Source: Agrococcus sp. ProA11 (GTDB lineage: Bacteria; Actinomycetota; Actinomycetes; Actinomycetales; Microbacteriaceae). Taken from it: a stretch of 64,000 nt of DNA. Where the stretch lies: NCBI RefSeq assembly GCF_039880525.1, contig NZ_CP156989.1, positions 1,860,001-1,924,000 of the forward strand. Reading direction: 5' to 3'. Below are positions 1 to 9,477 of the stretch, piece by piece (within the stretch, counting starts at the first letter, position 1; the number at the start of each line of letters is the position of its first letter). Made by a program: the position numbers and the translations under genes. The notes beneath the pieces are model-generated. The model made no database searches and was not told where the DNA came from. It saw nothing but the letters and a program-made list of their open reading frames with translations.

Positions 1-18
1 GTTCTCATCATCAGTGGC

Positions 19-1126
<1,108 letters not shown>

Positions 1127-1291
1127 CAAGGCGTTCAGCGTTTCTTCCTCAACCTCATGGCGCCTGGCGCCGGTTCGACGTCGTCACACCCCCTCGCGCA
1201 GCCAGGCTCTCAGAAGAGCGGCGCATCGGGGGGGAGCACTCAGAACACTACCAGAGCGGTGTCGCGCGGTCGGCCACTTCGCTCGCCACGT

Positions 1292-1753
1292 TCACGCGCG
1301 GGCGCCGGATGCAGGGCGGCCCTGCGTCTCGTCGTCGGCGTCGCTGTCGATCGTCGGCTGGCGGCTCGTGGCGATCACGATCACGTCGATGGCGAGCGAT
1401 CCCAGCACGGCCGCGAGCAGCGACCCGAAGGCGACGCCACGGTGCAGCCACTCCTGCCCGCCGAGCACGAAGACGAGCACGATGAACAGCACGAACTTCA
1501 GCAGCCAGCCGCCCAGCACGATCCCGAAGAACGCGCCCGAGACCATCTCGCCCTTCGACACCTTCAGCGCCAGCATGATGCTGCCGGCGGTGAGCATGCA
1601 GAAGACGATCGCGAGCGCGGTGCCGACCAGCGCCGACGCGAGGCCCGCGCCTGCGGCCAGGAACCATCCGACGACACCGCCGACCAGCGCGACCGCCGCG
1701 GCGAGGACGCCGCCCCACAGCAGGATGCGCTGCATGATCTGGGTCGTGTTCAC
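1292..1753 (-). CDS. AtpI-like membrane protein of the ATP synthase operon
   Basis: A 153-residue membrane protein with about four hydrophobic helices (roughly 10-33, 38-60, 70-95 and 105-126) and a polar, acidic tail. Position immediately before atpB and the helix pattern match the poorly conserved AtpI/Fo-assembly proteins that help assemble the c-ring or carry Mg2+; this role is inferred from context rather than motif. The GTG start at 1753 is preceded by GGGAGA and overlaps the stop of the wecA-like gene by 4 nt (GTGA), so the two are translationally coupled. Sequence similarity in this family is weak, hence no gene symbol. Confidence 0.7.
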   Translation of the reverse strand: MNTTQIMQRILLWGGVLAAAVALVGGVVGWFLAAGAGLASALVGTALAIVFCMLTAGSIMLALKVSKGEMVSGAFFGIVLGGWLLKFVLFIVLVFVLGGQEWLHRGVAFGSLLAAVLGSLAIDVIVIATSRQPTIDSDADDETQGRPASGARA

Positions 1754-2955
1754 CGGGTGTCTCCCTGCGGCTCGGCCTGCGTGTCGACGCGGACGTCGAT
1801 CTCGGTCGGTTCGATCTTCCCATGCGGCGAGCGCCGTTCGCGCATCACCCGTCGCGTCGTGCGCCAGACGCGCTTGCTGACCGGGGCTGCCGTGAGCAGC
1901 GCGGAGAGCAGGAAGCCGACGAGCATCACGCCGACCGCGACCCACCACGGCCAGATCAGGAAGAGCAGGCAGCCGGCGGAGACCACCGTCGTCCAGGTGT
2001 AGAAGATGAGCACCGCGCCGAGGTGCGAGTGCCCCATGTCGAGCAGCCGGTGGTGCAGGTGCTTGCGGTCGGCGGCGAAGGGGCTGTTGCCGTTGATGAC
2101 GCGGCGCACCACGGCGAGCACGAAGTCGGTCATCGGCAGCACCAGGATCGCCAGCGGCAGCAGCACGGGGATGAAGGCGGGGAGGATCTGGCTGCGGCCA
2201 CCCATGGTGCCGAGGTCGATCTGCCCCGTGACCGCGATGGCGCTGGCGGCGGTGAGCAGGCCCAGCATGAGCGCTCCCCCGTCGCCCATGAACATGCGGG
2301 CCGGATGCCAGTTGGTCGGCAGGAAGCCGAGGCACACGCCCACGATGATGGCCGTGATGAGGCTCGCGAGCGAGAAGTAGGCGTTCTGCTGCCCGAGGTT
2401 CTGGCTGATCATCCAGATGTAGCCGAAGAACGCCGTCGAGCCGATGATCGTCGTGCCCGCGACCAGGCCGTCCAGCCCGTCGATGAAGTTCACGGCGTTC
2501 ATCACCAGCACGATGATGAGCACCGTCAGCACGATCGCCATCGTCGACGACGGCAGCGTGAGGCCCGCGATCGGCAGGCTGACGATCTGCACGCCCCAGA
2601 ACGCGACCCCGGCGGCGACCAGGATCTGCGCGCCGAGCTTCAGCATCCAGTCGAGGTCGTACAGATCGTCGAGCACGCCGATGGCGCAGATCGCCACGGC
2701 GCCGCCCAGCAGTGCCCAGATGCGCGCGGGTTCGGCGAAGATGCCCGAGAACTCGGGGACGAGCGCGGCGATGCCGAAGGTGGCGAGCACGCCCACACAC
2801 ATCGCCACGCCGCCCAGTCGCGGCGTCGGACGAGAGTGCACGTCGCGCTCACGGACCGGCGGGTGGATGCCGTGCTTCAGGGCGAAGCGGAGCACGATCT
2901 GGCAGGCGACGAAGGTGATGACCGCCGCCGCGAGCGTGATCAGGAGGAAGGTCAC
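1750..2955 (-). CDS. Undecaprenyl-phosphate GlcNAc-1-phosphate transferase family
   Basis: Member of the MraY/WecA family, which moves a sugar-1-phosphate from a UDP-sugar to undecaprenyl phosphate at the inner membrane face, starting cell-wall polymer or arabinogalactan-like glycan synthesis. The 401-residue product has about ten hydrophobic helices and the family's metal and substrate motifs: VLDDLYDLDW, NAVNFIDGLDGL, and a late cytoplasmic loop with GNSPFAADRKHLHHRLLD, the HLHHRL histidine motif typical of WecA-type rather than MraY enzymes. The GTG start at 2955 lies 4 nt past the ywlC stop. Presence between ywlC and atp genes is the standard arrangement in this family of bacteria. The sugar specificity is not visible. 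Confidence 0.88.
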   Translation of the reverse strand: MTFLLITLAAAVITFVACQIVLRFALKHGIHPPVRERDVHSRPTPRLGGVAMCVGVLATFGIAALVPEFSGIFAEPARIWALLGGAVAICAIGVLDDLYDLDWMLKLGAQILVAAGVAFWGVQIVSLPIAGLTLPSSTMAIVLTVLIIVLVMNAVNFIDGLDGLVAGTTIIGSTAFFGYIWMISQNLGQQNAYFSLASLITAIIVGVCLGFLPTNWHPARMFMGDGGALMLGLLTAASAIAVTGQIDLGTMGGRSQILPAFIPVLLPLAILVLPMTDFVLAVVRRVINGNSPFAADRKHLHHRLLDMGHSHLGAVLIFYTWTTVVSAGCLLFLIWPWWVAVGVMLVGFLLSALLTAAPVSKRVWRTTRRVMRERRSPHGKIEPTEIDVRVDTQAEPQGDTR

Positions 2956-2959
2956 GGCA

Positions 2960-3628
2960 TCATCCGTCGGCGAGCAGCTCGCCCAGCACCGCGGCGATCT
3001 GCTCGCGGGGCAGCACGCCCTGGCGCACGATGCGGAAGACGCCGGGTGTGGAGCAGTCGAGGATCGTGGAGCCGTTCTGCTCCCCCGGCTTCGCGCTGCC
3101 GCCGACCTCGCCGGCGTCGAGCACCACGGCGACGGCATCGCCGAGCATCTCGACCGCACCCGCGGTCGCCGTCGGTGCCGGCTGCCCGTGCAGGTTGGCG
3201 CTGGAGACCGCGAGCGGCCCGGTCTCGCGCAGCAGCTCGATCGCGATCGGATGGTCGGGCACGCGGATCGCGACCGTGCCGCCGGTATCGCCCAGATCCC
3301 AGGTGAGCGACGACTGGGCGCGCAGGATGACGGTGAGCGGGCCCGGCCAGTGCGCCTCGAGCAGCGGCTCGAGCTCGGCGGGCACCTGCTCGGCGAGCGC
3401 GCTCGCCATGGCGCGGTCTGCGACGAGCACCGGCGGCGGCGAGCCGCGGTCGCGGCCCTTCGCGGCCAGCAGGCCGGCGACGGCGGCGTGCGAGAACGCG
3501 TCGGCGGCGATACCGTACACCGTGTCGGTCGGCATCACGATGCTCTGTCCGGCGGCGACCGCCGTGCGGGCGGCACGCACTCCCGCGAGCAGGGATGCGG
3601 GGTCGGCGCAGTCGTGGATGGCGGGCAC
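2960..3628 (-). CDS. ywlC: L-threonylcarbamoyladenylate synthase (Sua5/YrdC/YwlC family)
   Basis: Makes threonylcarbamoyl-AMP from threonine, bicarbonate and ATP, the first step of the t6A modification at position 37 of ANN-decoding tRNAs. The 222-residue product is a single YrdC domain: PTDTVYGIAADA (about 33-44) is the threonine/ATP-binding signature, followed by KGRDRGSP, WPGPLTVILRA and the conserved VSSANLHGQPAP (about 140-152). The GTG start at 3628 sits 24 nt after the prmC stop. The pair prmC-ywlC is a widespread operon in Gram-positive bacteria. The lysine-rich KxR motif is kept (KGRDR), so the enzyme looks intact. Confidence 0.93.
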   Translation of the reverse strand: MPAIHDCADPASLLAGVRAARTAVAAGQSIVMPTDTVYGIAADAFSHAAVAGLLAAKGRDRGSPPPVLVADRAMASALAEQVPAELEPLLEAHWPGPLTVILRAQSSLTWDLGDTGGTVAIRVPDHPIAIELLRETGPLAVSSANLHGQPAPTATAGAVEMLGDAVAVVLDAGEVGGSAKPGEQNGSTILDCSTPGVFRIVRQGVLPREQIAAVLGELLADG

Positions 3629-3652
3629 CCGCCAATGGTACCGGGGGCGGGG

Positions 3653-4516
3653 CTAGCGGATGGCGGCGGTGACGCGGTCGCGGCCGGCGAGATCCCGGTG
3701 GGTGCGGGCGTCGCGGAAGCCGCCCGACGCGAGCAGCTGCCGCACCATCGCTCCCTGCTCCTCGGTGTGCTCGAAGGCGACCAGGCCGCCGGGCTCGACC
3801 AGCTGGGCGCCGAGCGCGATGAGGTCGCGGATGAGATCGAGCCCATCCGCTCCCGAGTAGAGCGCGGTCTCCGGGTCGTGGCGCACCTCGTGGTCGGCGG
3901 GCACGGCGGCGTGCGGCACGTAGGGAGGGTTCGACACGAGCGCCGCCAGCGACCCCGGCACGATGCCGACCGCGGCGAGCGCCGCGGTGTCGCGCGCGTC
4001 GCCGTGCAGCAGCACGGTCTGCGGCGACAGCTCGAGGATGTTGCGCCGCGCCCAGACGAACGCTGCCGGACTCGCCTCCACGGCGACCACCCGCGCCTCG
4101 CTCTCCCGCGCGATGGAGATCGCCACCGCGCCGGTGCCGGTGCCGACATCCAGCACCGTCGTGGTGCCGCTTTGCAGCTGGCGCAGATGATCGAGCGCGA
4201 CGTCGACGAGCAGCTCGGTCTCCGGTCGCGGCGTGAAGACGCCGGGGCCGACCGCGAGCTCGATGTGCCGGAAGGGTGCGCGACCGGTGATGTGCTGCAG
4301 CGGCTCGCGAGCCAGCCGCCGGGCGACGGCCGCACCGAAGCGCGTCAGCGCATCCGCGTCGAGCGCACGCCCCAGCGCCATGTCGATGCGCAGCTCGCCG
4401 AGGCTGCGGCCAGCGGCCCATGCGGCGAGCAGCTCGGCATCCGGGCCGTCGACGCCGACCGCCGCCAGTCGCGCACGCGCATCGCGGATGATCTCTGCCA
4501 CAGCCGGTTGCGCCAC
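3653..4516 (-). CDS. prmC: Peptide chain release factor N5-glutamine methyltransferase
   Basis: Methylates the glutamine of the GGQ motif in release factors, raising termination efficiency. The 287-residue product has an N-terminal helical domain and a Rossmann methyltransferase domain with the SAM motif VLDVGTGTGAVAI (about 122-134) and the catalytic NPPY motif in VSNPPYVPH (about 195-203). TPRPETELLVD is also family-typical. Start is GTG at 4516 with no clear ribosome site, so it is tentative. Usually prmC directly follows prfA; here prfA lies 6.7 kb away at 11193, with an accessory block between them. The next plus-strand gene, cysK, is divergent, so prmC must have its own promoter in 4517-4640. 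Confidence 0.93.
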   Translation of the reverse strand: MAQPAVAEIIRDARARLAAVGVDGPDAELLAAWAAGRSLGELRIDMALGRALDADALTRFGAAVARRLAREPLQHITGRAPFRHIELAVGPGVFTPRPETELLVDVALDHLRQLQSGTTTVLDVGTGTGAVAISIARESEARVVAVEASPAAFVWARRNILELSPQTVLLHGDARDTAALAAVGIVPGSLAALVSNPPYVPHAAVPADHEVRHDPETALYSGADGLDLIRDLIALGAQLVEPGGLVAFEHTEEQGAMVRQLLASGGFRDARTHRDLAGRDRVTAAIR

Positions 4517-4641
4517 GAGATGACGCTACCGCCAGCGGGCCCGTCCGGCCGCCTCGGGAATGCCGAGCGCGCTTTCAGCGCTGGGACAGAAAGGCACCCG
4601 TAGAGTACAAGCACTGCTTCCACCCGATGAAAGGCAACGAT

Positions 4642-5571
4642 ATGGCCCGCATCTCTGACGACGTCACCGGCACGATCGGCGGCACTCCCCTCGTGCGCCT
4701 GCAGCGGCTCAACGAATCCGACGCCACGGTGCTCGTCAAGCTCGAGTCGCACAACCCCGGCGCGTCCGTGAAGGACCGCATCGGCAAGGCGATCATCGAG
4801 GCAGCAGAGGCATCGGGTGACCTGCAGCCGGGCGGCACGATCGTCGAGGGCACCAGCGGCAACACCGGCATCGCGCTCGCGATGGTCGGTGCGGCCCGCG
4901 GCTACTCCGTGATCCTCGCGATGCCGGAGACGATGTCGGTCGAGCGCCGCGCGATCCTGAAGGCCTACGGCGCGCAGCTCGTGCTGACCCCCGGCCCGGA
5001 CGGCATGCGGGGCGCCGTGGAGCGCGCGCGACAGATCGTCGATGAGACCCCGGGGGCGATCCTGGCGCGTCAGTTCGAGAACGAGGCGAACGTGCGGGTG
5101 CACCGCGAGACGACGGCCGAGGAGGTCTGGGCGGACACCGACGGCGAGGTCGACATCTTCATCGCCGGCATCGGCACGGGCGGCACCATCACCGGCGCCG
5201 GCGGGCGCCTGAAGGAGCTGCGCCCCGACATCCGCATCGTCGCCGTGGAGCCCGCGGACTCGCCGCTGCTCACGAAGGGGCAGGCAGGCCCCCACAAGAT
5301 CCAGGGGCTCGGCGCCAACTTCGTGCCCGATCTGCTCGACACCGATGTCTACGACGAGGTCGTCGACGTCGAGCTCGACGACGCGGTGCGCCTGGGTCGT
5401 CAGCTGGCGTCGAAGGAGGGCATCTTCGCGGGCATCTCCTCCGGCGCGATCGTGTGGGCTGCGCTGGAGATCGCGAAGCGACCCGAGTCGGCGGGCAAGA
5501 CGATCGTGGCGATCGTGTGCGACACCGGCGAGCGCTACCTCTCGATGCCGATCTACGCCGACCTCGCCTGA
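4642..5571 (+). CDS. cysK: Cysteine synthase (O-acetylserine sulfhydrylase)
   Basis: PLP enzyme that makes cysteine from O-acetylserine and sulfide. The 309-residue protein has the PLP lysine in [11 protein letters not shown] (about 37-47), the substrate loop [12 protein letters not shown] (about 69-80) and the phosphate-binding [10 protein letters not shown] (about 174-183), all intact. The ATG at 4642 was chosen over the in-frame ATG at 4627 because GAAAGG (4629-4634) sits 7 nt before it. It is followed 10 nt later by cysE, the supplier of its substrate, so the two form an operon and the proteins may join in the cysteine synthase complex. The C-terminal serine acetyltransferase of that complex here ends in EYVI, and an isoleucine end is what binds CysK. 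Confidence 0.95.
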   Translation: MARISDDVTGTIGGTPLVRLQRLNESDATVLVKLESHNPGASVKDRIGKAIIEAAEASGDLQPGGTIVEGTSGNTGIALAMVGAARGYSVILAMPETMSVERRAILKAYGAQLVLTPGPDGMRGAVERARQIVDETPGAILARQFENEANVRVHRETTAEEVWADTDGEVDIFIAGIGTGGTITGAGGRLKELRPDIRIVAVEPADSPLLTKGQAGPHKIQGLGANFVPDLLDTDVYDEVVDVELDDAVRLGRQLASKEGIFAGISSGAIVWAALEIAKRPESAGKTIVAIVCDTGERYLSMPIYADLA

Positions 5572-5581
5572 AGGGCAGCGC

Positions 5582-6136
5582 ATGGGTTGGCTCCACATCC
5601 GTGAGGACATCGCGAACGCGAAGCGGCACGATCCCGCAGCACGCGGCCCGTTGACGATCGCGCTCACCTACTCGACCCTGCACGCCGTCTGGGCGCACCG
5701 CATCCACCACCGGCTGTGGCATGCGGGTGCTCGCTCGCTGGCGCGTGCCGGCAGCCAGTGGATGCGCTTCGCCACCGGCGTCGAGATCCACCCGGGCGCC
5801 CGCCTCGGGCGGCGCTTCTTCATCGACCACGGCATGGGTGTCGTGATCGGTGAGACCGCCGAGACCGGCGACGACGTGATGCTGTATCACGGGGTCACGC
5901 TCGGCGGCACGGCGAATGCGTCGGTGAAGCGGCATCCGACCCTCGGGCACCGAGTGCTCGTGGGCGCCGGGGCGAAGATCCTCGGGCCCATCGCGCTCGG
6001 CGACGACGTCAAGGTGGGCGCGAACGCGGTCGTGCTGCGGGATGCGCCCTCGGGCACGACGCTGGTCGGCATCCCCGCGAAGCCCGTCGGCAAGCTCGCC
6101 GACGCGGAGCTGCCGCGCATTGAGTACGTGATCTAG
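5582..6136 (+). CDS. cysE: Serine O-acetyltransferase, short form
   Basis: Acetylates serine with acetyl-CoA to O-acetylserine, the substrate of the CysK encoded 10 nt upstream. The 184-residue product is the short type: a brief helical N-terminus, then a left-handed beta helix of hexapeptide repeats with the catalytic [18 protein letters not shown] (about 81-98) and YHGVTLGG. It lacks much of the helical dimerisation domain of the roughly 270-residue enterobacterial enzyme, as is usual in actinobacteria. The C-terminal isoleucine is the residue that docks in the CysK active site. The ATG at 5582 is preceded by GAAGGGCAG. No terminator is clear downstream, but a repeated GC-rich stretch follows. 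Confidence 0.93.
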   Translation: MGWLHIREDIANAKRHDPAARGPLTIALTYSTLHAVWAHRIHHRLWHAGARSLARAGSQWMRFATGVEIHPGARLGRRFFIDHGMGVVIGETAETGDDVMLYHGVTLGGTANASVKRHPTLGHRVLVGAGAKILGPIALGDDVKVGANAVVLRDAPSGTTLVGIPAKPVGKLADAELPRIEYVI

Positions 6137-6192
6137 CGAGCCGCTCGCCTCGCCGGCCGCCCGCCGGCCCGCCTGCGGCCAGCGCCGCGCCC

Positions 6193-6330
6193 GCACCGGT
6201 ACGAACGTGTCGCGCAGCGCGGTCCCGCGCGACCCTTCGGTACCGCTCCCGGTACCGCCGCGCGCGGGTCGCGCCGCACCGGTACGGATGTGTCGCGCCG
6301 CGCGGGTGCAGGCGGCAGTTCGGTACCGCT
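6193..6330. repeat. Two-copy 83-nt tandem repeat between convergent genes
   Basis: GCACCGGTACGAACGTGTCG at 6193 recurs as GCACCGGTACGGATGTGTCG at 6276, and TTCGGTACCGCT at 6236 recurs at 6319, both exactly 83 nt apart. The repeat fills the gap between the cysE stop and the stop of the convergent SMR gene. GGTACC palindromes occur several times, so the RNA would fold on both strands; it may act as a bidirectional transcription end, which is inference. Confidence 0.6.
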
Positions 6331-6344
6331 GGCGGGGCGGCGCG

Positions 6345-6725
6345 TCAGGCCGGCGGGGCGGCGGGCGGTGCGGGCTCGGCGGGCTCGGGCTCCTCGGTGC
6401 GCTCGGTGAGCGCCAGGCCCGCAACGGCTACGAGTATGCCGGCGAGGAAGAGCAGCACGATCGGATTGAAGGGCTGCACGCCGGTCGCGAGCGCCCAGAC
6501 GACCGTGAGCGCTCCCCCGGCGCCCGTCCAGACGGCGTAGCCGGTGGCGAGCGGGATCACTCGCACGGCCCGCTCCAGTCCGATGAAGCTGACGATGCCC
6601 GCGATCACGAAGACGATCGACGGCGCCAGCCTCGTGAAGCCCTCCGACTGCCCGAGCGCGGTCGCCCAGACGGCCTCGAGCACGGCGCTGCCCAGCAGCA
6701 CGATCCATGCGGTGCGGCGCGTCAT
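6345..6725 (-). CDS. Small multidrug resistance (SMR) family transporter, subunit 2
   Basis: Four-helix membrane exporter subunit of the SMR family, 126 residues, with the extra proline/alanine/acid-rich tail EEPEPAEPAPPAAPPA after the fourth helix. The family glutamate lies in helix 1 (LEAVWATALG, about Glu17) and helix 3 has the conserved TGYAVWTGAGGALT. It begins 1 nt after the stop of the upstream SMR gene, so the two are co-translated and likely work as a heterodimer, as in YkkCD or EbrAB. Substrate is unknown: quaternary ammonium compounds, or guanidinium if it belongs to the Gdx branch. The acidic tail is not a family feature. Confidence 0.88.
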   Translation of the reverse strand: MTRRTAWIVLLGSAVLEAVWATALGQSEGFTRLAPSIVFVIAGIVSFIGLERAVRVIPLATGYAVWTGAGGALTVVWALATGVQPFNPIVLLFLAGILVAVAGLALTERTEEPEPAEPAPPAAPPA

Positions 6726-6726
6726 C

Positions 6727-7041
6727 TCAGCTCACCACCTTGAGGCCGACGAGGCAGCCGACCAGCAGCATCAGCAGCAGCGACCGCGCGAGCGTGAGCC
6801 GCTCCATGCCGCGAGCGAGCTGCAGCAGCACGGTCGCGACGGCGCCGACACCCACCCACACCGCGTAGGCGGTGCCGGTCGGGATCTCGCGCATCGCCCA
6901 GGCGAGCCCGCCCATCGAGGCGATCATCGCGGCAGCGAACAGCACCGTCGGCTTGCGCTTCGTGAAGCCCTTCGACGCCTGCATCGCGGCCGCCCAGACT
7001 GCTTCGAGCAGACCGGATGCGACCAAGATCACCCACGCCAT
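6727..7041 (-). CDS. Small multidrug resistance (SMR) family transporter, subunit 1
   Basis: A 104-residue, four-helix SMR exporter subunit. Glu14 in helix 1 (GLLEAVWAAAM) is the proton/substrate-coupling acid; GGLAWAMREIPTGTAYAVWV (helix 2-3) resembles the guanidinium-exporter (SugE/Gdx) branch more than EmrE. The ATG at 7041 has GGAAGGA 6 nt upstream, a strong ribosome site. It leads a two-gene operon with the second SMR gene. A promoter-like TAGCCT box and an 18-bp perfect palindrome lie about 55-85 nt upstream, suggesting repressor control. I looked for a guanidine riboswitch in the leader and found none of its conserved segments. Confidence 0.9.
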   Translation of the reverse strand: MAWVILVASGLLEAVWAAAMQASKGFTKRKPTVLFAAAMIASMGGLAWAMREIPTGTAYAVWVGVGAVATVLLQLARGMERLTLARSLLLMLLVGCLVGLKVVS

Positions 7042-7094
7042 GACGAGTCCTTCCGGCCGTCTTGTCGCGATGCGGGTACGGCTCCCTCGTCCGC

Positions 7095-7112
7095 GGATCC
7101 GGCGCCGGATCC
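7095..7112 (-). promoter_or_regulatory. Perfect 18-bp palindrome, candidate operator of the SMR operon
   Basis: GGATCCGGCGCCGGATCC is a perfect palindrome in the leader of the SMR pair. About 15 nt upstream on the minus strand is an extended -10-like TGCTAGCCT (around 7122-7130), so the palindrome would fall at or just after the transcription start, a typical repressor position. No cognate regulator gene is adjacent, so binding is inferred. Confidence 0.45.
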
Positions 7113-7198
7113 AGGGTCGAGGCTAGCAAACGACCGCGTCGGCGACCAGGCTCGCGCCGGTGTCGGCGCAGGGTGCAGGGCCGGTGCCAGCGCTGGGG

Positions 7199-7546
7199 TC
7201 AGCGCACCGAGGCGATGCCTCGCCACACGGCAAGGGCGATCCCGACGGCGAGGACGATGGCGCCGAACACCACGAGCACCGTCGCCTCCGTCGACGCGCC
7301 ACCCGCCGCGAACCCGAGCGCGGCGAGCGCGGCGATCACGGCGATGGCACCCGTCAGCCAGGTCACCGGCGTCGCAGCGCGATGCGCGCTGCGCCACGTC
7401 TCATCCGACGCGAGCGTCGCCCGCGCGCGGATCCCGATCGGGCTCGTGCGCGCGATGCGCCCGACGCCCGCCAGGTGCACGACCACGATATCGACGGCCG
7501 CGGCGACGACCAGCAGGAGCGCGACGACGACGAGGCCAGCTTCCAT
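7199..7546 (-). CDS. SdpI-family membrane protein
   Basis: A 115-residue membrane protein with three hydrophobic segments (about 4-24, 57-80 and 86-108). After the first helix comes PIGIRARATLASDETWRSAH, which matches the SdpI/YhfL family signature (GIRT..TL.S...W...H). SdpI of Bacillus gives immunity to the SdpC toxin and signals to a repressor; most actinobacterial members have no known role and no toxin is seen nearby. ATG at 7546 follows GAGGATGAG. The gene stands between the kinase-like gene and the SMR leader on the same strand; no operon link is certain. Confidence 0.75.
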   Translation of the reverse strand: MEAGLVVVALLLVVAAAVDIVVVHLAGVGRIARTSPIGIRARATLASDETWRSAHRAATPVTWLTGAIAVIAALAALGFAAGGASTEATVLVVFGAIVLAVGIALAVWRGIASVR

Positions 7547-7610
7547 GCGCTCATCCTCGCACGCTGCCCGGGCCGCTCGAGCGGGCGTCGCCCACGCCGG
7601 CCGGGCGCGC

Positions 7611-8072
7611 TCAGCCGGTCTGCACCATGCGGTGCTCTTCGTGCTCCCCCGGCCACTCGAAGCGGTCGACGTAGGCGGTGAGCGCATCATCGTCGAGCAC
7701 CACGGAGTCCGGCCCGGGTTCGCGCCCCTGCATCCGAACGCGCAGCACCTCGAGCGGTGCACGGACGACGACCAAGTCGATGGGCACATCCATGGCGCCG
7801 CAGCGCATCCGCCACCGATCGCGCACCGCCCTGGTCGACAGCGATGCGTCGAGCACCACGCTGCGGTCGGCGCGGATCGCATCCGCGAGCCGCTCGTGCA
7901 GCTCGACGTCGATCTCATGCATGAGCTCGGCAGAGGGCCTGCCATCCCGCACGCCTCGCGCCCATGCTTCGCGGTCGTAGGAGAGCAGCAGCGCGCCGGC
8001 CTCCTCGAGCTCGCGCGCGAGCGTCGTCTTGCCCGCGCCGGCGGGACCGCAGAGCAGCGTCACCCTAGCCAT
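7611..8072 (-). CDS. P-loop kinase-like ATPase (AAA_33 type)
   Basis: A 153-residue soluble protein with a Walker A motif GPAGAGKTTLA at residues 9-19, an early aspartate in LLSYDREAW, and a VVLDASLSTRAVRDRWR stretch typical of small zeta-toxin/polynucleotide-kinase-like AAA_33 proteins. It probably phosphorylates a small molecule, but the substrate is not readable. ATG at 8072 was chosen because it begins directly before the beta strand RVTLLCG leading to the P-loop; the reading frame runs on upstream through low-complexity CGCATC-type repeats that are unlikely to be coding. No ribosome site is clear. Confidence 0.72.
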   Translation of the reverse strand: MARVTLLCGPAGAGKTTLARELEEAGALLLSYDREAWARGVRDGRPSAELMHEIDVELHERLADAIRADRSVVLDASLSTRAVRDRWRMRCGAMDVPIDLVVVRAPLEVLRVRMQGREPGPDSVVLDDDALTAYVDRFEWPGEHEEHRMVQTG

Positions 8073-8168
8073 GGCCGCGAGCCTACGCCCGCGCCCGCCC
8101 CCGCATCCGCACCCGCATCCGCATCCGCACGCGCGGTCGCACCCGCATCCGCCTCCACTGGTGCTGCT

Positions 8169-8208
8169 GCGCCCGAGCGGTGCTGGCGTGCCGCCACCGC
8201 TCGGGCGC
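8169..8208 (-). terminator. 14-bp perfect hairpin after the ScyD-like gene
   Basis: Arms GCGCCCGAGCGGTG (8169-8182) and CACCGCTCGGGCGC (8195-8208) are exact inverted repeats with a 12-nt loop, 43 nt beyond the stop of the ScyD-like gene. No T-run follows, so it may be a GC-rich actinobacterial terminator or an RNA-stabilising stem. The stretch from 8090 to 8155 next to it holds degenerate CGCATC/CGCACC hexamers and no gene. Confidence 0.5.
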
Positions 8209-8250
8209 AACCGCACCGCTCGAGTGCAGCCCTGCCGCTCGTCGAGCCGC

Positions 8251-9375
8251 TCAGCGCAGGTCGACCTTGATCACCGAGCCGTCGCCCGAGGACACCGAGT
8301 CGATGCTGATGAACGCGGAGTTCCCGCGAACGGCCAACCCGTAGGGCGCCGACAGGTCGGCGACCACCGCTTCGTGCACCGATCCGCCCGGCGTGATCCT
8401 CCGCAACGAGCCGACGTGCCCATCGAAGAAGTTGTCGTCGTCGAGCTGCACGGCGTAGAGGGTGCGGCCCTTCCACGCCAAGCTCGTCACCATCGTCAGG
8501 CCGGTGGCGTACGCCGAGACATCCCCATCCCGCGTCACGCGCCAGATCGTCGAGCCGCCGGCCGGGAAGGGGAAGCCGGTCAGCTGCGACACGTAGTACG
8601 CGCCGTCGGGACCGACCGCGACATCCGTCGGCACCGCCTGCGGCGGGATCTGCCCGGGTCCGAACGGGTTGGGCACCGGCGCCCCATTGGGGAACACCGC
8701 GACCGTCTGCTCGCCGTTCCTGCCGACCCTCAGCAGCGTGTTGCCGCCGGCATCGACGACGGCCCAGCTGCGGGCGTGCAGCGGGGCGAACCCGACGGCG
8801 TTGGTGTCTGCCGGATCGTTGCCGTCCGGATTGTTCGCGACCTCGTAGGCGCTGATGTCGGCCACGAGGCGCAGATCGTCGCCGGAGATCGGTGCGTGGC
8901 GCAGCGAGCCCGTGCGCAGCGTTCCGAAGGTCGCGTACTCGGCGGGCACGCTGTCGCGCGCGGCTGCGGCGGCAGTCGGACCGCCGGTGAGCACGGCGAT
9001 GCGGTTGCCGCGCACGTCGACGTCGGATGCTCCGATCACCTCGCCGTTGAAGGTCATGGTGGGCAGGTCGGTGACGACCCGCCGCTGCTGACCGCGGCGC
9101 ACCTCGGTGATCGATCCCGTGAGTCCGCACAGCTCGAACTCGGGCCCGAGCTCGTCGGCCGGAGCACAGGAATCCGCGACACCCGCCTCGGCGACGTAGA
9201 GCGCGCCGCCGGGGCCGATCGAGAGCTGGCGCGGGTTGTGGAGGTCGGACGCGACCTCGACGGGATCGGAGGATCGCGGACCGGCGCTCGCCGACGGGCC
9301 GGCGAACGCGATCAGGCTGAGACAGAGGACTGCAGTGACCGCGGTCGCTGTCGCTCTCGAGTGTGTTCTGGACAT
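8251..9375 (-). CDS. ScyD/ScyE-family secreted beta-propeller protein
   Basis: A 374-residue exported protein. Residues 1-31 are a signal peptide (basic MSRTHSR, hydrophobic core, ASA cleavage site). The rest has repeated strand motifs of a six-bladed NHL/SMP-30-like propeller: LSIGPGGALYVAEAG, VDVRGNRIAVL, TDVAVGPDGAYYVSQLTGFP, TSLAWKGRTLYAVQ and PYGLAVRGNSAFIS. This pattern is that of the ScyD/ScyE family, named from scytonemin gene clusters but widespread in actinobacteria with unknown function. ATG at 9375 follows GAGGAGCG; an earlier in-frame start at 9453 would place an unlikely polar leader before the signal peptide. Transcribed alone, with a hairpin downstream. Confidence 0.82.
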   Translation of the reverse strand: MSRTHSRATATAVTAVLCLSLIAFAGPSASAGPRSSDPVEVASDLHNPRQLSIGPGGALYVAEAGVADSCAPADELGPEFELCGLTGSITEVRRGQQRRVVTDLPTMTFNGEVIGASDVDVRGNRIAVLTGGPTAAAAARDSVPAEYATFGTLRTGSLRHAPISGDDLRLVADISAYEVANNPDGNDPADTNAVGFAPLHARSWAVVDAGGNTLLRVGRNGEQTVAVFPNGAPVPNPFGPGQIPPQAVPTDVAVGPDGAYYVSQLTGFPFPAGGSTIWRVTRDGDVSAYATGLTMVTSLAWKGRTLYAVQLDDDNFFDGHVGSLRRITPGGSVHEAVVADLSAPYGLAVRGNSAFISIDSVSSGDGSVIKVDLR

Positions 9376-9477
9376 CGGACGCTCCTCATCGTTGAGTCGG
9401 CCGTGACCACCGCGACAAGGATCCACCTGTCCGGCCGGGTCGGCAAGCCCCACGATGCCGGCGTGCAGGCGTGAGCG

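Noticed and set aside
7042-7198. Guanidine (ykkC) riboswitch ahead of the SMR pair
   Set aside because: The leader lacks the conserved blocks of guanidine-I and the paired ACGR-loop hairpins of guanidine-II; only one GACGAGG occurs. A palindrome explains the symmetry better.
8090-8155. CGCATC/CGCACC hexamers as part of the P-loop protein
   Set aside because: Reading them adds a Gly/Cys low-complexity leader before a P-loop protein; the ATG at 8072 gives a normal start.
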